Below are positions 11,101 to 26,100 of a stretch of 64,000 bases of DNA, one piece after another. Every line of letters starts with the position of its first letter. Position 1 is the stretch's first letter. A model generated the notes under the pieces. That model ran no database searches and was not told the DNA's origin. It saw only the letters and a program-made list of their open reading frames with translations. The translations under genes and the position numbers were made by a program. Source of the DNA: Rostratula benghalensis (Eukaryota > Chordata > Aves > Charadriiformes > Rostratulidae); NCBI GenBank assembly GCA_013399305.1, contig VXAI01000096.1, positions 364,802-428,801 of the forward strand, in the 5' to 3' direction.

Positions 11101-14100
11101 AAATCAAATGCATGGTATTTCTTCAACCAAAAGAATAGTTTGGTGCCAGCTCTTTCTAGGACAGGTGTCAAGATGAGGGGCTGGGGGGAGGACTTTTGCT
11201 CCTGTCCATGACAGAGCCTCTGCTTTGCCCCAGGACTGGATCTTGCATTGGGAAGGCATCTGGTAGGAACAGATGTTTGCTTTGGGAGAAGCATAGCCAC
11301 GATGCATGCAGGCAGGGATGGTGTCAGATGGGAATAAAGGAGCAGAAAGGGGGGACCCAGGAGCTGCTGTGTCTGAAAAGGTCTCATTTGAAAACTCTTC
11401 AGTGAGAAGAAAGCCAGAAACTAAGGAAGGAGCTTCTCTCCCCCCCCCACCGCTTCCTCAGCCCCTCTCCTCCTTCTGTGCTGGGTGACAACGCTGGCTC
11501 CTGAGGTGCCCAACTACCTGAATTCAGGGGTGGCTTCATGACTGGGATGCTGGGGACATGTCACACACCATGCCATCAGTGGAGGAGGAGAAGGGATGGC
11601 CTCTGGTCCATGCCCCATGGTGTCCATAGGAGACAGAGGGCACTGGGTTGCTGCAAGGATGGTTTTAAGGATTCAGTCCCCCTTGTGAGCTCTTTTCTGG
11701 GGCCAGCACCCAACTCGGAGGATGATGCCCACTTGGAATGATGGCTTGTATCCTAGCGGGTGGCACATCACGGTGACCAGAGTGGCAGCATGGGTAGAAG
11801 AACAGACAAATGCCCTGAGATGTCAAACCCCTTGCAGTTAAGCACCTGAAGTGGCAGGGTGGAGGAAATCCCTCAGAAAGCATTCATTGTACATGCAACA
11901 AAATCACTGCCATGGCCTGTCCCTGGGTCCCTGTCGTCCCCCCATGATGTCCAAACCAGTGGTGGCTTCATTGGGTAGATAAAAAGAACAGCAACCAGCA
12001 CCTTCTGCAGGCGAGGCAGAACCATGATGATGTGGTGGCACCACCGCTTTGCTCCAGGATGCTGTGTTCCCGGCTGGATCCGACTGATGCTGCCCGCAGG
12101 GTGGGCGCTGCCTGCCCCGGGGCGAGGGAAGGGCTAAAGGTGGCCCATCCGAGGTGGCCAAGTGGAGACAAGACATGTCCCGGGCACGCAGCTGGAAAAT
12201 GGGGTGTTGAGAAGCAAACGGCTGGCGTCAGGCAGGGGCCTGAAAGTCTCGGGGCAGGATTTGAAATAGGGAATGGGAGTCACCTGCATGAAATCACGCC
12301 GGATATGGCCCCGTCCCATGGAAAATTGGGAGAAAATCTTTGCTTGTGTCCTCTCTTCCCCCCTCCCCCCTCCCTTTTTTCTTTTATTCCCTTCTTTCTA
12401 TTTTCTCCTTGACATCTGTAGTTTTTTCCCCGGAGAAAATTCCCTGCAAGGACATTTTTTTTTTTTCCATGGTGAGAAATAAAATCCTCTTACACTGGCC
12501 AGCCACGTCTGTCAGCAGAAAAGCTCTGCAGCAAGCGGGTTGAGCAGGCGCTGCGTGACAGAGTTACACTGGGATAGACTGAAAAGGAGGAATTTTAGCA
12601 GCAGCAACAGCTATTTTGTGCCTGTTGCAATGGTGCCCTTTCCTGGATTCCCCAGCAGGAGCTGGGCAGAATTGCCTGTGCGGGGAAAGTGTGGGTGGCG
12701 CAGGTGTAACCATGTTTTATCCATCAGCAGCTCAACTACTGTTTGGCCAAGCATCCCTGGAGCCTGGACAAATGTCACCCAGGTCTGTGGCTGGGTGTTT
12801 TTTGGCTGAGTTTCCCTGTTGCATCCCAGGCACGCTGTGGCCCGGATGGTGAAAGGGAAGCAGCCGCTTGGAGTGGCATCAACGTGAAGATTATGTCCAG
12901 GGAATGAAAGATTGATGGCCGGAGGCTCGGGTTTCCCGCTGGGAGGGCGAGGTGGCTTTGATGTATTGAGAGAGGCATCTGTTTCAGGCAGCATGTATTA
13001 TTGATCCCGGAGCTGGGCACTGTCATCCGGACAGGGGGCAGATCTGGAAGGGTCAAAGAAGCAAAAACCTGTTTCTTCCCCCAACAGGTGGGCGAGAGGA
13101 GGGAAAGGTGCCGGGGTGGCAGTGTGGCTGTCGCCTCCATCCCCATCCCCGTGGTGCTTCCCCGGGGGTGGCACAGGCGGCTCTGCTGGCACCCGGCTTT
13201 CCCGGGGAGAGAGCGGACCCGTTGCTGTGGCTACAGCTGTCATCGCTGTGCGCTGCCTCTGCCTCCCTCCTCACAGCCTGCCTCTGCTGGGATCAGCTGA
13301 CTGGGGCTGTTGACAGCAAAAAAAAAAAAAAAAAAGGCTCAGTTTTGGGGACAGCTTTTGTGGCGGGGTGCTACCCACAAGCTCTATCTCCCCATGTTTT
13401 TGGGGAAGCGTGGTGCTTCAAGCCCGGCGCTGAAATATCCCAGGAACCAATCCAAGTGGACACATCCCAGGGCAGGACAGCCACCTGCTCTGGCTGCAAA
13501 CACTGTGTTCAGCAGGTGAAGAATCTGACCGTCCTGCTGGTCCCTAAGATGTGGAGTCTTCAGGTTTTGGTCCATATCTGCTCAGTGCTGCCGAGAGCTC
13601 CTCTTCTCCTCTGGCAGCTTGCCTGCATGGTCCAGGCCACCTGATGGCCAAGCCATCACCTCCCTCCCACGCTGCAAGCTGCCCATCTTTGGTGCCCTGG
13701 TGCCAACAGCCCTCTGTCTCAGCCCTCTGTCCCAAGTGGGTGCCCGGTGCTGCTGGGCAGGGAGGTTTTGTGGTGCAAGGGGCCCTGGGGCACACTCTTA
13801 GCAGGCTCTTTAAATGTGTTTTAATTCATGCAGGTGGCTCATGAATAGGGGACAGCTCATCTGCAGCCCACAGGCAGGAGAGGGAGGTGTTGCACGACTG
13901 GAAGGACAGAGGGGATTTGTGGGCTGTCACGGGAGGGTGGCTGAGGAGGCGCTGGTGCTTGTGCTCACTGTGTCTGCCAGGAGGGTCAGCAGCAGGGCTG
14001 CCTTGTGGAAAGGCCAGAAGGTTCCTCATGATGCTACTGAGCTCATTCTGCCTCAAAGTAGCAGCATCCCAGGAGGGTTTCAGGAGGTCTTTCGGGGCAG

Positions 14101-17100
14101 GGATGGAGGCACGATGTCCTTCCCAGTGTTTGGTCACCCTCATATGAGATTTCCCAAATGCTGAGGTGGGACCTGATGCTTCTGGCTGGAAAACCAGTAC
14201 AAATTGTTCATATTTTTCTCCTCTGGGCTGACCAGCCCTGCTTCCTTCAGTCGCTCCTACACGCTGTGCCTTCTGGCATAGGTGCCATCTGTCCTGTGCC
14301 TTGCTCCTTGCGGATGCTGAACCTGGACGTGCTGTTTGTGCTGTGCCTGAAGCCTCGTTGCCACCAAATAACATGGTTGTCCCCTTGTTCCTGCCTTCAT
14401 GAATGGCTTTGTCTGCAGCAACATGAAGCAATTAACCTGTAGTTTGGCTTGCAACCCACTACTCTTCTCTGGAGTTGTTGGGCCTTGCCCTGCATTGATA
14501 AAACTCATTCTTCTCCTAGTTATGGTACTTTGCCTCCTATTGAATTTCATCCTATTTCTGTTTTGTTTTTTTTTCCAGCCCGTTTCTCCAGTCTCCTGAG
14601 AGAACGGTGAATTCTTCTCCAGTGTGCGCTTGCATCTCCTCTAACTTCCCACCTTACCACTGCAGAAAACACTATTGCAGTTGCCAGAGGTGTTTATAGA
14701 GATGTGGACTAAACCTGGATCCAACCTCTGATGGATCCCAGAGTGAGTTGTCTGTGCAGTTTTGTGCTGGTGCTGTCGAAGTTCACCACCACTGTGTTTC
14801 CCAAGCTGGCTTCCGACACTTGGAGACACTTAGAAAGCCAACCTGATTGAGACCCTTGAAGTCCACAGGTCTGTGGCTCTGCTGGAGGAAGCTAGGTTGA
14901 TCTCAGGCAATTTTTTTCTCGGTAGGTTCCTGTTGGCTCTAGCCCAGCTTGGGTTTGTTTCTGCATTATGTGTTCCAGGATTTTCCAGGAATCCATGTTG
15001 AGAGGGTGAGTTGGACACACAGGTGCCTCTCTCGTCCTCTGCCCCATCACTCACTCCTCCCTCCCCTATTCAGAGGAAAACAAGGATGGTTGGAGCTGGC
15101 CCCATGCACTGGCCATGCTGATGGGTGCCCAGCGTCATCTTTCCCACCTCACCTCATTGTCAAATGCAGAAGGAGACAAACCAGAAGCAGCAGCTGATTT
15201 TTGTGGTTTCTCCACATGCGGGTTTTTCAGCCCTTGGATTGGGTCCCGGAGACTTGCTGGTGTGGAGATATTTTGGGGCAGAGGTACCGCTTGTCTCCAT
15301 CTCTGGGGTAAGGTCTCCTCCTTGCCTTTCTTCCAGAGTCAGCTCTGGACTTTTGAATTAATATTTCAGGCATGTGAGCCACCTCGTCAAGTCTGCTGTG
15401 CCAATTAAGCTGTAATCGTGCCATAATGAAGCAGTCGTTGAGCCCGTGCTGCAAACCTGTGCTAGCATATTCCTCTCCCTCCTCACTGGTTCCTGGCTGT
15501 GTTGCAAGAGACAGAAGGGGATGTCAAAGACACTGTGGTGAACTTTTTATTTAAATTAAAATTGCTTTATTATTATTATTATTTATTATTTCAGCAGAAT
15601 TAAAGCTCAGAAGCCTGTTCTGAGATTATTTTGTTTTTTTGAAAGCTCTGCCACTGTCTCTTCTGGAAGGCATCTCCTTCCATGGCAGAACCCTGTGGTG
15701 TTTCCCATTGTGTGCTCAGCTCCTCCAGCAGCATCTGGGCTTTTTCCACATCTCCTTAACCCCTCTGTACCTACACAGGCCCCAGTGCTTGGCCATCACT
15801 TGTCAATCATCTCAGCTGTCAATTCAATGCTTCTGGGCACTCCTGGCATTCCCCAGTGGGCTGGGATGGGGGGGAGGCATTTGCCCAGACTCTTGATTTT
15901 CCAGACCCCTGTGTGCCCTTGGCCTCTGAGAAGGATGGGGTCAAGCTGGAAGGGTTTGGTAGCTGGTTAACACTGCAGAGCTTTCTTCTTTCCACCCCAA
16001 AGCTGATGCCATAGAAACATCCAAGACTGATGTTATTCTCTCCTCGGCAGCCTAATGAGAATTGGTGAAGCTTAGTGCTTATTAGGAGCTTTTGTCTCCT
16101 GCCTGAGGTTTCCTGGGTGTATAAATGCCTTTTTCTCCTCCCCTTCCGCCTCGTGTGTTTGCAATAACCACAGATGCTGCCGGAAGGAAAGAGCTTCTCT
16201 GTGTGAGGGAAAGGGGCTAAAAATATCAGTGCATCCTTGGGTGGGAGCAGTGGGAGCGGGCTGAGCTCCCAGCTGCCTCTGGGTGAGGGTGAAGGTTCTG
16301 GGAACTCAGAGATCCCCGTGCCTCCATGCTGATGGAGGGAAAAGGGTGGTTTGCTCATGGTGGGATTACCCTGGGAAGTCTTCTGTGTTCCCCCTAGAAT
16401 GTCATTAAGGACTGATGTACCTTTGCTGGGGTGTCTGTGCACCCGTTCCCTGTGGGGTCCTGCTGTGGTAGCATCTCTGGGTTTGTATGGGAGCACTGCT
16501 ATGTGTGTGGGACCAGCCTGGGAGCTCCTCCTCATCTGTGCCCCTTCTTTCCCTGGGAGGGGAAGCCATCGGGACCTCTGATCAGGGCAGGCTTTGAGCT
16601 GGTGGGACAAATGCATCTCAGATGCATCACTTGGCAGGGACAGGGAGGAGTTCGTCAGGGGGCTCTCTGCCTGCATCATCATCAGCGTTTGAGCATGGGG
16701 ACAAATCCACGCCAGTTCCTTCTCCCTTGGAGCTGGGGGAGCTGCGGGCAGTGCCTCAGCCTGGAGAGCCCCTCCAGGGGACAGAGGGTACCAGCGTGTG
16801 ACAGGGTGGGTGACCCTCTTGTCCCTTGGGTGAGTGATGGGTTACACCCTCCCGCGGTGATGCTGAGGGGCTGTGCTTGAAGGGTGGTACCCACTGCTAG
16901 AGGGACTGAAGCAGAATGGATGTGGCCCTTGTCTGCAGGGGATGGCTTCTCTGGCCACCACACCTTTTCAGCTGATGTAGGGGACAGCTTTCTTTGCCAA
17001 GTGCCTTGGCCGTGGATGCTCTCAGGCTCCAGGGACCAAAGCAGGGCTCCTTCCTGCTGTGATCTGCTCCGGCACGGTGATCGGTAATGGGCGGGTGGTG

Positions 17101-20100
17101 CAGCAAAGTGGGGCGTTGCTGAGGGTGACTCCGAGCATGGATCCTGACATGGACTAAGGGGCATCTCTAACTTTTCCAGTTTCTTTAGTGTTTCTAACAA
17201 GCACAGAGCTGCCGGTGGCTTTGAACTCAACCTTGGCTGCGTGGCCACAACCAGGAAAGGGCTCAATCAAAGGGGCTTTCAGGGGGAGCCAGACTGGGAG
17301 ATGCTGGGCACTCTATGGGCTGGGAGATGCTCCTTGTCGGGGGGGGGGGCTCAGACCCTGCAGCTACGTCTCTTGGGTGTTGCCTTTGCACATAACATGT
17401 CCCAGTTGGAGCATGCACCAGTGATGCTTTCGGTGTGGGCAGATTAAGCCTCCAATGCTGGCTGTGGGTCAACATCCATTAACTGCTGTGCCCTCTGCTG
17501 GGTGCCTGGTGCTTGAGGAGGGGGGATGAGGAGGAACACTTCTCAAAAACCTTCTGCAACCAAAGCCCTGCCAGCTCTGTTGCTTTTCCCCTTCTCCAGG
17601 GGCTCGGCTTCAAACCAGTGCCTCCAGTCTGGAGTCATGCTGGTCCCAAGCTGCCTCAGGAGCAGCATCCATGCTGTGTGTCACAAGCCCAGGACATCAC
17701 AGCCTGTTGAGACATCTTCCAGCCACCCCCTGTATGCAAACCCTGTTGCTCTGTAAAGCGAATAAACTTGTCACTTGAGCTCTCCCTGCCTGCACTGGCC
17801 AAGCCATCATCTAAATTTGGGTGATTATGTTCACCCAGGCCAAGTATCAAGTTCTCTGGATCACATGCGCTCCCAGCTGCTATTTAACTCTGACACCTCG
17901 GGGAGCTGCAGCACTTTGCTCCCAGCTGTTTGGGTTTTGTATTATTATTTTTAATATAATTTTTGGCACCAGATTTTGGTTTTAGGCTTTGAGGGTTTTT
18001 TTTAATTATTTTTAAATTTCTATTGTGTCAAGTTGCTCCCTTCCCTCGCCAGTCACCGAGCAGCCCAGCGCCTGCTTTGATTGCTAAATCTGACCACAAT
18101 GTTTCTGGTTCTTGCAGCCACCACGGAATTAAGGGACTTTTTTGCCAAAGCCCGAAACGGTTCGGTTCGGCTCATCAAGGTCATCATTGAGGACGGTAAG
18201 TCCCGGTTTTAAGTGCTTTGATTTACACCACGTCGGTTTCTGTTTTGCTTCTCCTCCTTCCCTCTTTGTTGCTGCCATGCCAGCTTGTGTGTTTGGAAAC
18301 CCCAAGGAACATCCCACTGGGGCTCCCTGGGACGTGGTAGCCCAGAGCTGAAATACAAGCCCAAAATCTGTGTGTGCTGATGAGCAGCTATTGGAGCCCT
18401 GGTGTGGCTCCAGGAAGGAGCAGTGACTTTGCCAGCAGACCGATGCAGTGTCTGGGATTGCTGCTGAGCTCTGGGTGGCTTTTGCTGCATCTTCCTGGAA
18501 TTTTGTTTTGGGGGGCTCCATGAGAAGCTGCTGTGGATGCGGTGGGATCACAGCTGGGGGTGATGCGCAGCAGGGATGTGGCATCCCATGCCAGGCAAGG
18601 AGATGCTCTGGTCAGGGGGGCACTCCTTAGTGTGGGACTCGGTGCAAGGTCCTGATTGCATCCCCCAAGGGGTGCTACATGCCAAAACCCACCCTGTCTC
18701 AGCCCCTGTTCCTGTGCACAGGGCTGCCCTGGCCTGTTTTACAGGCTGGTGCCAACCTGCCCCCATTTGCCCCACCGAAAGGTGCCTTCAGGTGGCCTCT
18801 ACATCTGTCCAACAACTGAGAGGAGCAAAGCACTGATTGAACGTCCCAACTGGGAGCCTCCCATGGTGTAGGTTTTCCTGCCTGTGCCTCATACAATTGC
18901 ACGTGAATGACTTGCTTGCCACAGCAGCGGGGACATTAATGCCTTGCCAAGAGGCTGTCACCACCTCCCTCGGGTGGGCCACCAGGACCACGCTGCAAGC
19001 GCCAAGGTGGACATGGTCATAAGGAGCCCGTGCTGGTTTTGGAGGGGTTGGGAAACCTCATTTTGAAAGAGCAGCGTGACTTGAAATATGTGGGACACAT
19101 CAGCAGGGTCACTGAAGGGTTCATCGGTGTTGACTTTCTCCTTTTGAAATCCCGTGTTGGGATGGGACATCTGCGTTGTTTCTTCAGAGCGTCTTTGGCA
19201 ACAATGTTGTTGACTCCTTTTTCTTTTAAAAAGTGGGAGTCAGGTTTGCATTAGGGTAAGTTATGGATGCCTCTAAGCCTGCACTTAGGGTGCTAGGACT
19301 TGTGTCACTGGCTTTGGGTGGTGGCCAGAGACACCAGCAAGGGAAATATTTTACCATCAATGGTAACTACATCCCACCATCTCCAATCAGCCTGAATGGG
19401 ATATACTATCTGTCTGATGTGTTGGTGGCAGCAGCTGCTTCATGGACCAACCTCACTTGGCAGTGCTTTGTGCTTCCCAGTCTGGCTGTCCTTTCCTACT
19501 GGCTCCTTTCCCCCATCCTGTGCCAGCCATAGCCTGCAGAAGCCTCTGAGATGCAGTAGAGCCTGAGGCTCCTGTAGAGAGGCAGGTGGAAGGAGGAGAG
19601 CCAGGAGCATCTCAGCACTGAAAAGGCTGGAGACAAGGTGGTGGTGGTCCCATCTGTCTGCCTGTGTGACTCGGGACAAGGTGCTTGGCCTCTCTGGGCC
19701 ACCACTCTTCTGTAACACAGGGACATCAGCCTGCTGCTACCCACCAGAGAAGGACCTTTAAGCAGTAATGAGCATCCAGGCAGATGTCACAGCTAGATAG
19801 ACGAACTCAAGCATGCTGACCCTGGAAGGGATCTGTCCCGAGCCAGCTGGGGAGGATATGCCAGCTGCCCTGCCTGCACAGGGAATGTGGAAAAGGAGCC
19901 TCCAGCTCTGCTTAATGGCTTGCAGAGCACTTTCTGCCCTACCAGGTATTACTCTTGGGGCATGTCAGAGCAGACAGCAATGGATGGAAGGGGAGGAAGA
20001 CAGTGCAAGGAGCCTTATGGCAAATGCTCTGTCTGGACATCCCCAGGACAGCAGCTACAGCTGGCTTTCAGAGCTCCTTGAGCTGATGTTGCCTTTGGGG

Positions 20101-23100
20101 GCCAGGCAGAAGCAGCCGAGGTTTGATGGAGAAAGTGTAGGTGTGGGAGCAGGCTCAGTAGTACTTCCCCTGGCATAAGAACTCCTTGTGGTCCAATGTG
20201 GTTTTAGGTGACTCCTTGCTGTCAGCAGGTTTCTGGACAAGATTTGCTTTGTGGTTTTCCCCGTTGGGTGCATTTCTCCCAGCTCTTGTGCTGTCCCACC
20301 TTGGTGCCCACCAGAGCTGCAGGCAGGGCTGCCTTGTTAAGGACATTTCAGAGCTGAGCACTGGGGGCACCTCCAGGTCCAGAAAGGCTCCCAGCTGCTC
20401 TTCTCCAGCAGCAGCACCCTGCAGAAACACAGCCTGAACTAGCCAGCCCTGGCCACGATGCTTTGCTGAAGGGTGGCTGCTCCAGGTTTCCCTTTCCCAA
20501 AGCTTCCCAGGGAGGAAAATTTGGTCCTGAAAGGGTTGAGCTGAACTGCAAAGATCCCGATGGGAGGTGGGGGGATAAGTGGCTCCTCCAGCCCAGGGGA
20601 GAGCTGGAGGCTGCCGACTCGCAGCGGCACGGCCAGGGTCCAGCTTGGTCGCAGCCCAGGAATAGCCCGGAGTGACTCGGCACCGATTGCCTCGCGCGTG
20701 AGGTGTCGGGATGTTTGGCAGCCAGAGACACCCGCGAGCTGCCCGGGGGGCTGGCCAGGCAAAATTCCTGGCAGTCTCTTCAGGATCCCAGGTCTTAGCG
20801 AAGCAAAAATCCACTTGTAGGGCTTTCTGTTTATTTTAAAAGGCTACATTGAGGTTTTTACGCTTCTCTTTCACAAAACAGGTAGTTTTGCTCAAGGGAA
20901 AGTATTTTCAGCACTTTCTTCTCTGCTGTGCTTGTTCCTGTACCAGTAGCATGGGCCCCTGGAGCACAAATAATTACGGATTCAGCATGTGATGGCAGAT
21001 GCTGTGGGAGGGTGGCATTGGGCAGGGAAGGACTACACCACTGTCAGTGGGGGAATGCTCTGCTCAGATGGTAAGGGGAGGTGAGAGGAGTTCATCCCAA
21101 CCCTTTATTCTTCAACTCTTTCCCTTAAAAACTTTCCTACCACGGGATTTGGAGGTGCTGAGCTGGATGGGTTGGGAGGGAGAGGGCTGTGTCCCAGCCA
21201 AGGGGCTCCCTGCCTGCCGATGGGCAGCAGGGCCACAGGCAAAGGTCCAGGCAGGGCCTGTGCCAGGCTGAACATCCCCTCGAGTGCCAGCTGTCCAAGG
21301 CCCAAACTCATCTTGCTTTGGCACCTATAAATTTTCCTGCATCTTGTTCTGAGTCCTGACATCTCTCCCCAGACTGTTCTGCATCTAAAAATGGAATAAG
21401 AATAGAGACTGTTTTCCAACAACGTACACCAATCATCTCCAGCACCATTGCTTTTCTATCCAGCCTTCTCAAAACTTGGTTTGAGTTTCACAGTGGGGTG
21501 TGTTCATGTTTACAGGATGCCTGCACCAGTGTTTATATCCCAGCCAGGCGCTGCCCAGCTTGCAGGGCTCCCAGCCCCACTGCCTCTTGAGTAGCAGCTG
21601 AAAAAAATACCCTCCAGACACTTGAGATGCAACCACGTGTGTGAAATATGTAGGTAGCTTCCAGAGGCTGGGGCTCTCCTGGCAGCGTGGTCCTGCCCCC
21701 CAGCTGAGGTCCCTGGGACAGCCCTGGTCCCCGCAGACTTGAGCTTTCAGGTATTAGCTCTGATTTTGACAACTCTGAAGTTACAGAGAACCTGATAAGA
21801 GCAGTGTTGGTTCATTGTCCTGACTTTTGCAATGGACTTTCATTTTACTCAGCACCCCAAATCTAGGTGGTTTCTCGTGTCTCTGGTGAGGTCTTTTAGT
21901 GCCCAAGCCACTAGAGTTTGTTCAGGTGGGATGGAGGAGCTCTTATGTTGCCCTGTGAGCAAAGAGTGGTGGTTGAGGACTGCACAACTAGAGAGAGCAG
22001 AAAGGAAGGAAGCTACTTATGGTCACCAGAGAGGAGTCTGTGAGAGGGGTGGAGATGGTTGGAGAGGAGGTATTGAGATGCTGGCAGAAAACCAGTCCCT
22101 CCATGGTGGTCATAGCCCTAATGACATCTCCTGGGGGGCCAGCCATGGGTGTGTACATTCATGCTTGTGGTTTGAGAGCCTTCATTTGCTTTTCTGCAGG
22201 TTGGCATCGTTGGTGCTGGAACTGCAGCAAGCCCTTAGATGAGCCATCCTGTGGTCCTGCAAGGTGAGCTAAGCCTTGCCTTCACCTAACACCTCCTTCT
22301 TCTCCTTCCAGAACAGCTCGTGCTGGGAGCCCACAAAGAGCTGTCCCGGCGCTGGGACAATGACTACGATGCCTTTGTGCTGCCCCTGCTGGACGAGCAG
22401 CAGCCGTGCTATGTGCTCTACCGCCTGGACAGCCAGAACGCCCAGGGCTACGAGTGGCTCTTCATCTCCTGGTCCCCCGACAGCTCCCCGGTGAGCACCG
22501 TGCCGGGCTGTGACACCCATTGTGGGGACACAGAAGTGATCTGGGAGGTGGCAGAAATGCTGGCCAAGTTGACTTCGCGCTGAGGCTGAGGAGGAATATT
22601 CATGCCCTCCATCACCGTGCCTGGGTTAAGAAGTGGAGACCTCTTTGGGGGTTGGGGAAGGTTTTAAAAACACAGGTTTAAAAACACTGGACCCCACCTC
22701 TGTCCTCTTTGCAGCATTGCAGGAGGAGGTGGAGGGACTGGGACGTAGCAGGGGGAGCAGTAGCTGGGATGGAGACGTCCCACTGCAGCTCTGGCCAAAA
22801 GCATCACTGAGAGGAGCTGGTGCTGGCACAGAGTCACCTGGCCCTGCGCCCCTGGAGGGGTGACACCGAGTGGCTGCAGGTCCATCTCTGGCCTGGATCC
22901 AAAATCAGCCTTAAAAAAGGCCAAGGAGGCTGGTTCCCCTGGAGCTGTGTGTGACCGGGCTGGTGTTGACACCTGCTGGACCAGCTTGTGGGGCCGGGGC
23001 CGGTGTTGGAGAGTGGGCTCTGAAGGGCTGGTGGGGTGGGATGGTACTCCAGAGGGTGTCAATCCAGAGGATGCCATCCCTGTGGCTGGGAAGATGCCTT

Positions 23101-26100
23101 CTTGTTGAGCATCACTCCCCAACGGGCTTTCAGTGGGCCTGAGGTTTACTGCCATGTTAACACATGCACTTGTCATATACATATATATATGTGTGTGTGT
23201 GTGTGTATATGTACACACACAGGTATGTGTATGTTATATATTTTATATAATCTATATGCTGTATAGATTTACTGCCATGTTAATATGTGCACTTGTCATC
23301 AATAACAAAAACCATTTTTATATATATTTGTTATACACGTCACAAACACGTCATCATTACATATTATCATATATATTATAACACACATATAAAAAAGATC
23401 TTCCACGGTTTGTTGAGATATATCTAAAAAGATACACATTATTATATATACAATTATAATAACATACATAACATATATATAGCTTTGCATGTGGTGTACA
23501 TGTACGTATACATGCATATACACAATTACAATAAAATAATATAAAATGCAGAATTTCCTACATGTGTACTCATACATATACATGTATTTATGTATAACAC
23601 TAAGTATTTTTTGGTCTGTATATGTCAACAAACTGTGGAGGGTCCTGTTGCAAAGGTGGTGCACCAAGGCGCCCTCTTCCCTGCGTTTTCCGAAGAATGA
23701 TGCAAAAGAAGTCCCTCTTTAGGTGACCCTGGCAGCGTTTGTGCCTCCTCTTACCCGGGCGTGGGTGAGAAGCGACGTGCTGGAGCTTGGGGATGGGAAA
23801 GCAAAGCAGAGAATGAGCTGTCTGATTGCAGGCTCAGCCAGGCTGTGCCGAGCCGATGGGTTTCCCTGGCTGCTTCCAGCCTGGAGATGCTGCGGGTGGA
23901 AAACAGCCTGGGTAGAAACCAGGTGGTTGCTTCCAGGGAGGGCTGAGGTCTGTGGAGCCAGCGGTGGGACGTTGACTGCGAGGACTGGGCACCTCTTGTG
24001 TGGAGGTGCTGCTCTATGGACCTCTCCCTGACCACACTTGCCTCCTCCCTCCTTACGCAGGTCCGGCTGAAGATGCTGTACGCTGCCACCAGAGCCACTG
24101 TGAAGAAGGAGTTTGGTGGGGGGCACATAAAGGACGAGATGTTTGGAACAGTGAAGGTACAGTGGTGGTTCCTGGGCAACTTTGTGGGCTCAACCCTAAG
24201 CCTCAGCAGCCTGCCCCAGGCTTGGTGATGCAGCCAGGTGGGACAGAGGTTTGTCCTCTGTGCTGCTTCAGTCTCCTCAGTGGCCACTGCTGCTTTCTCC
24301 TGCCTGCACGGCTGCAGTCAGTCTGCGATGGAGACCACAGAAGAGGTTGGAGGAAGCCTCAGAAAGCTTTACTCTGAGCAGGAAAAGCAGCACCAGGCGG
24401 TGGCAGTGTCACTCCAGCAGCAAGAGCTGCTGTCGTGCCTCAGCAGTCAGGCTGCACTTCCCCAGCAGCACTTGGCAGGAGGTTTCTCCTTCCCTTCTGT
24501 GGGCTTTTCACAGAGGGAGCTGCACAGACAGGGCCTCCTGGGTATCAGCCTCCCTCTGGGGCTTCTGGTGTCCATGGGATGCAGGGAGCATCCCCTCTGC
24601 TGCCCTTCTGCTCCTGGGCAATGGTCTGTGTCTTTCCCTCTCACTTGGGTGCTCATGAGCTTTGTTAATCATCCAGAGGAGACACACTGCCACAGCCATG
24701 GGTGTCTGGGGAGGGACAGGGTGGTCTGAACAGGCAAGGGCGGTCACAGACACTGTTTAAAATCAATTGTGGGATTTGCATGGAGGCACCCAAGAGCACT
24801 TCTTGTGTTGGTCCTCCTGGTCAGGAGAGCCTGAGACCCACTGGGTTGCTCAGACGCAGCCTCAATGCTGTGGTTGCATCCAGCCCCACAGCAGTAACCA
24901 CCCCCTGATGCTTCGTCCCCCCCCATCCCTGTCCCTCTGTCTGCAGGAGGACGTGTCCCTGAGCGGTTACCAAAAGCATGTATCCTCCTGTTCTGCCCCG
25001 GCTCCGCTGACTGCAGCCGAGCAGGAGCTCCAGCAGATCCGCATCAACGAGGTGGGTGTCTGCCAGCCCGGGGAGAAGGAGAGCGAGACCCTTGGGGTTC
25101 GCAGGGACGTGGGGTGCAGAGATGTGTTTGCTGCTGGAGGTGTGGGATTCAGCATCCCAGCACCCAGCTAAAAGGGTTGGCTTGTTTTGACTGTGCTGTT
25201 GCACCACAGCAGTTTAACCCATTCCTGACCTTGCCAAGGTGGACCGAGCATCCTCACAGGCCAGTTTCTGGCACAGAGGAATTTATGGAACTATTTTGTT
25301 TTCCCTTGCTCTAGGACATGAGCTCAGGACTCTGTTTTTCTCGCCATAATTGGCAGTCAGAAGACAGTTTGAGGCTGAAAACAGGCAGCAGTCTCTAACC
25401 TCTAGGTACTGGGGCAAAAACCAGAGCTGAGTTTGAAGTCATAGGGGAGGCAGGAAGAATTCAAGCTTAACTTTGGGCTGCAGCAGCCTCCTTTCCCATA
25501 CTCTTCCTCTGTAGCTATAAATATGAGGGATGCTGTACCAAGAAATACAGATCTTTAGCCTGAATTTGGGCTCTTATTTGCTGCAAAAAGATGTGGAAGT
25601 GGCATGGGGTAGGGTTGGCTGTAACACCATTGTCTCCCAACCAGCGTCTTGTGGCACTTGTGCCAACTTCTGGTGCTGTGAAATGCCGGGCAGGGGAAGG
25701 GATGGCCTCACCAGGTGGGAACACCACCTGGAAGCAGGATTTTGTTGGGGTGGGGAGAATTCACTCGGATGCCATGGAAAGCCTTCCTCTCTAGAGGAGC
25801 ATATCTCCCTCTTCCACCTTTGCTGAGCACATGGGTGGATGAGGATACATGAAGCCAATCACCCTGATGGCATTAATTAATGGCAAAAGATGAGACAGGA
25901 GGTTTTCACCTGCCAGAGCAGGTCTGGGGGTGGTGGAGTTGAGTGACTTTCAGGGAGGTGCCACCAAGGAGTGGTCTCCACTGCATGGGTCTCAGTGTGA
26001 TTATTCCAGCCTGGAGGGGCTGGGCAGGATTTGTGCTGGAGGATCCAAGTTGATGCCCACGTTTGGTGAAGAAAGAGATGGATGCTGATGGTGGTGGCTC

